Made by a program: the position numbers and the translations under genes
Notes under the pieces: model-generated
What the model was told of the DNA's origin: nothing
What the model saw: only the letters and a program-made list of their open reading frames with translations
Databases searched by the model: none
In this document: in pieces, positions 61,040 through 64,000 of the stretch
Layout: each line of letters starts with the position of its first letter
Position numbering within the stretch: the first letter of the stretch is position 1
NCBI GenBank assembly: GCA_949318235.1
Contig: OX439132.1
Span: 27,219,743-27,283,742, forward strand
From: Ecdyonurus torrentis
Taxonomy: Eukaryota; Arthropoda; Insecta; Ephemeroptera; Heptageniidae
Length of the DNA stretch: 64,000 nt
Reading direction: 5' to 3'

Positions 61040-63400
61040 ACACACTTTACTTTTTTATATAAAATTATTCATTAAGGACATATCATTTAGTTTGATTATA
61101 ATTTTATATTGAAACTGCAGGTGGTTAAAAGTTATTTTAAGCTGTATGGTGCCTAATTTTTCTTATATTTATTTTTTTTTTTTTTTACATTTTATTACTA
61201 TATTTTAATTGATGATATTGTAATGGATCTTACGTTGGTACGAGAAAACGATTAGGATTTACTCATTTCGTATCATTTGGAATTTCAAGTTTATTATTAT
61301 TATTATTTTTAGAAAACTATTGTTCCGAGACCAGAAAACTTTAAATGGGGCCTACCAGATGCAGTTTTACATACTTCAAGTGGGGGGACTCAACAATTAA
61401 ACTCAAAATAATAATAATAATAATAATAATAAATAACACTGACAACTTAACTTTCAGTGATTATATATTATATATCTATAATAAAGTTACGTGATAAATT
61501 TTAATATTAATATCAATTATCTATTAAAAATTGTAGTTTAAAATTATTACTAATATAATTATTTAAATTTATATGTAACATTATATTATGTTTAATATTA
61601 TAGAACTATTTATTGTAACTGAATACTGTAAAACAGTTGGGTTACTCGCCCGATTAGGCACTCGCCTTTTTCCCACCCCAGTTGGGTAACTTCTATTTTT
61701 TTTTGGTATTTTATTGTTATTTTACTATTATTATTATTTTTATTATTTTGCTTATACTATTTGAAATTCTTAATACCCAATAAAGAATTATTGTTATTAT
61801 TATTAAATTGAGAGGTTGTATGCCTGATTTCGCCCAATAAAAGCCATTAATTATTATTATTAATTAATATTTAAAACATGCATAAATATTAAGAAAGAAA
61901 AAAATTTGCAAGACAATAATTTGTATTTAATATAAATGTTGAGGTGCAATAAAATTAATTCCTAAATACAAAATAAAAGTTAAAAGAGAGGGGAAAAAAT
62001 GTCGTATACAGATACACCGCGTGGGTGAAAATTGATGGCTTATTATTCGCTCTCACCTTAATCATTGTAATGATACATTGAATTAGAATAATGATTTTAC
62101 TGTACAATAGGAGTAAAATAATTCTGTATGAATTAATATTTACACATGTTGTAATCATTTAAATAATATTGCTTAACATTTTTAATGGTATTATTTTACA
62201 TGACTCAAACTGTTAAACTGTACGTTTCTATTGCACAGAGGAAAACGTAGATGCAAATTAATTCAGCAACTAATTTCACTAAAATTATTATAACCTGCAG
62301 TGCATTTTTTTTATGTAAAAAAAAAAAAAAAAAACTTGGAAGATTAAAAATATATGATTTTGGTGCATTGGTACCATAGTAAATTTTGAATTTACATAAA
62401 ATAACTCTCTTTTAGTTAGGTTATTGCCAGTTGTAGGTGCTAACAACTAAAAATAATTTAAATACCTTTCAAAGATATCATTGCAGTTGGGTTTCATTCA
62501 ATATTTACTTTTAAAGTTCTAGTAGCAGTATTGTTAAAAACGTAAAGCCATAGACCACAGAAAACAACATAAATTATGCTTTTTAATGAATGTACACGAA
62601 ATGGGATCTTCAAAACTGATTACAATTTTTACCAGAATGTTAATGTAGCCCCACGAGAGAGCGTGAAAATACTGTAAAGTATGCAATTTGCGTGACCATT
62701 CATGTTTCTGACGTCAGAAACATTAAAAAATTAGCAGAAAATGTTGTGCGGGTTGCATAAATAGAAAATTTTCTGATCACTGCTTTGGAGCTATAATTGG
62801 ATTTTGAGACAAACTAAAGTTATTTATGTAAGTACCATGCACCAAGTGTTTTGTGATATAAATGCTTATGTTTTCTTCCGGTCTATTCCTTTAATTATGA
62901 AAATACTACATTCAATATTTTTAAATATTATAATTAAGTAAAGTTTATTATTATGACGATTGATAATTTTAATATTAATTATACTAGAAAATGATTGAAA
63001 AGAAATGTATCATTATAAAAAATTATATATATACATACATTGGATGCTTATTGAGCTGATATTAAAGTATCATTAAAATATGTTGTGCAAATATTAAAAT
63101 CTGATTATATAAATTTGTTACTAAAATAGAAAGCAATTATTATTAGATATGATCGCTTATATCCATGTTGTTATAAGAGACTGTGACGTGCATACATACA
63201 CTCTCGCATGTAAATATATAAATATTTTAATTGCATTTTTTTTAATTAAAGTATACCGTATATGATATTTCTTTTGTTTTGTTAATGTCAAAGAGTAACT
63301 TGATTTATTTTTTTAAATTATTTTTTTATTGCTATTATTATGACAAAAATAGCACATTTCGTAGAAAATACATCCAATTATTTAAACCGCCATTAGATGA
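61040..63400. other. Gene-free AT-rich stretch
   Basis: ATT/TAA trinucleotide runs, a short GC-richer patch at 61622-61690 with two copies of GTTGGGT, and the 18-bp palindrome GTTTCTGACGTCAGAAAC at 62704-62721. No gene supported. Confidence 0.55.
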
Positions 63401-63438
63401 TTTTTTAAAGTGTGTTAATGTTAAAAGAGTTAATTATT

Positions 63439-63538
63439 TCTCTCTTTCTCTCTCTCTCTCTCTCTTTCTCTTTCTCTTTCTCTTTCTCTTTCTCTTTCTC
63501 TTTCTCTTTCTCTTTCTCTTTCTCTTTCTCTTTCTCTC
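63439..63538. repeat. CT / TTTCTC microsatellite
   Basis: A CT run followed by about 13 TTTCTC hexamers. Confidence 0.95.
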
Positions 63539-63907
63539 ACACTTTCTCAAACAATTTTAATTAAAGATAGATTTTCATAAAATGCATGATACTGATTGGT
63601 GTTATTTATATAATGTACTGTACATATAACAACAACAAGAAGAAGTAAGAAGAATAATAAAAAGTGTTTGGAAGAGTAAGTCGTACTTTTGTAAGTTATT
63701 GCATTACTTGAATTCTTCATTATTGTTAAAAAATTAATAAATGCGCAATTTTTATTTACTTTTTTTTTTTTTTAATTTTTTTTATTGAAATTCATACCAT
63801 TATTATTTATTATTTCATAAAACGATAAGGGAGTGTTGAATTGTTGTTTGTGACGCGAATTTCAATACCCACACAGTTTTGACAGTTTTGCTAAGCGATA
63901 GCAATGG

Positions 63908-63908
<1 letters not shown>

Positions 63909-63977
<69 letters not shown>

Positions 63978-63988
63978 AAGAGAGAGAA
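63909..63988. repeat. GA dinucleotide microsatellite
   Basis: About 34 GA units at the right edge of the window, followed by a short interrupted extension. Confidence 0.95.
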
Positions 63989-64000
63989 TTTAGCCCTTGT

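Noticed and set aside
61319..61412. Plus-strand stretch after a pyrimidine-rich AG reading KTIVPRPENFKWGLPDAVLH
   Set aside because: It sits between two ATT/TAA microsatellites, ends at a stop after about 30 codons, and has no partner exon; probably chance or old repeat.

Overview
The window is nuclear DNA of an AT-rich invertebrate animal. The evidence is spliced genes with GT-AG introns, metazoan-type proteins, very many small inverted-repeat transposons, long microsatellites and homopolymers, and a non-LTR retrotransposon. I cannot fix the phylum. There is nothing prokaryotic here, no CRISPR array, and no tRNA or rRNA gene that I can recognise.

The left 39 kb is gene-bearing. In order it holds: the last two coding exons of cytochrome c (+, 122-734; the N-terminal exon lies left of the window); a complete 21-exon gene for the second-largest subunit of RNA polymerase I, POLR1B/RPA135 (-, 21275 to 2325, 1131 codons when I join the exons, all junctions in phase); a short two-exon gene for a DUF4602/C1orf131-like nucleolar protein (+, 21840-22554, 173 aa); and a complete 21-exon VPS11 gene (-, 39006 to 24910, 1062 codons). 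Orientations alternate, giving two convergent pairs and a divergent pair, POLR1B with C1orf131-like, whose start codons are 564 bp apart. Both genes of that pair serve ribosome production: Pol I transcription and, for C1orf131, the small-subunit processome. VPS11 belongs to the HOPS/CORVET tethering complexes. It carries an extra C-terminal tail of about 150 residues with four SPQP/TPQP-type and four NPF motifs, which I know of in no human VPS11.

Introns and intergenic gaps in this half are packed with foldback/MITE elements. I could group many into families by shared ends: a modular foldback family with constant ends and different cores; TTAA-flanked families; a Tc1/mariner-like and a pogo-like family; hAT-like families with 8-bp duplications; and a family built from repeated AAATGTCTATCTCG units. 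VPS11 intron 20 holds a hAT-like element (25339-29092) with a 5'-truncated LINE inside it whose 676-codon reverse-transcriptase frame is still open.

The right 25 kb (39-64 kb) has no gene I can name. It contains microsatellites, two nested hAT-like elements (48.67-50.21 kb), further MITEs and a few islands of more complex sequence that look like exons or promoters: an ATG-bearing CpG-rich island at 39.36 kb divergent from VPS11, a CCAAT/TATA promoter-like segment with a short first exon at 46.4 kb, and a phase-matched pair of minus-strand exons at 60.6/61.0 kb. These, with scattered TGACGTCA and CACGTG palindromes, suggest the stretch is the intron or regulatory territory of one or more genes extending past the right edge. 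That is inference.
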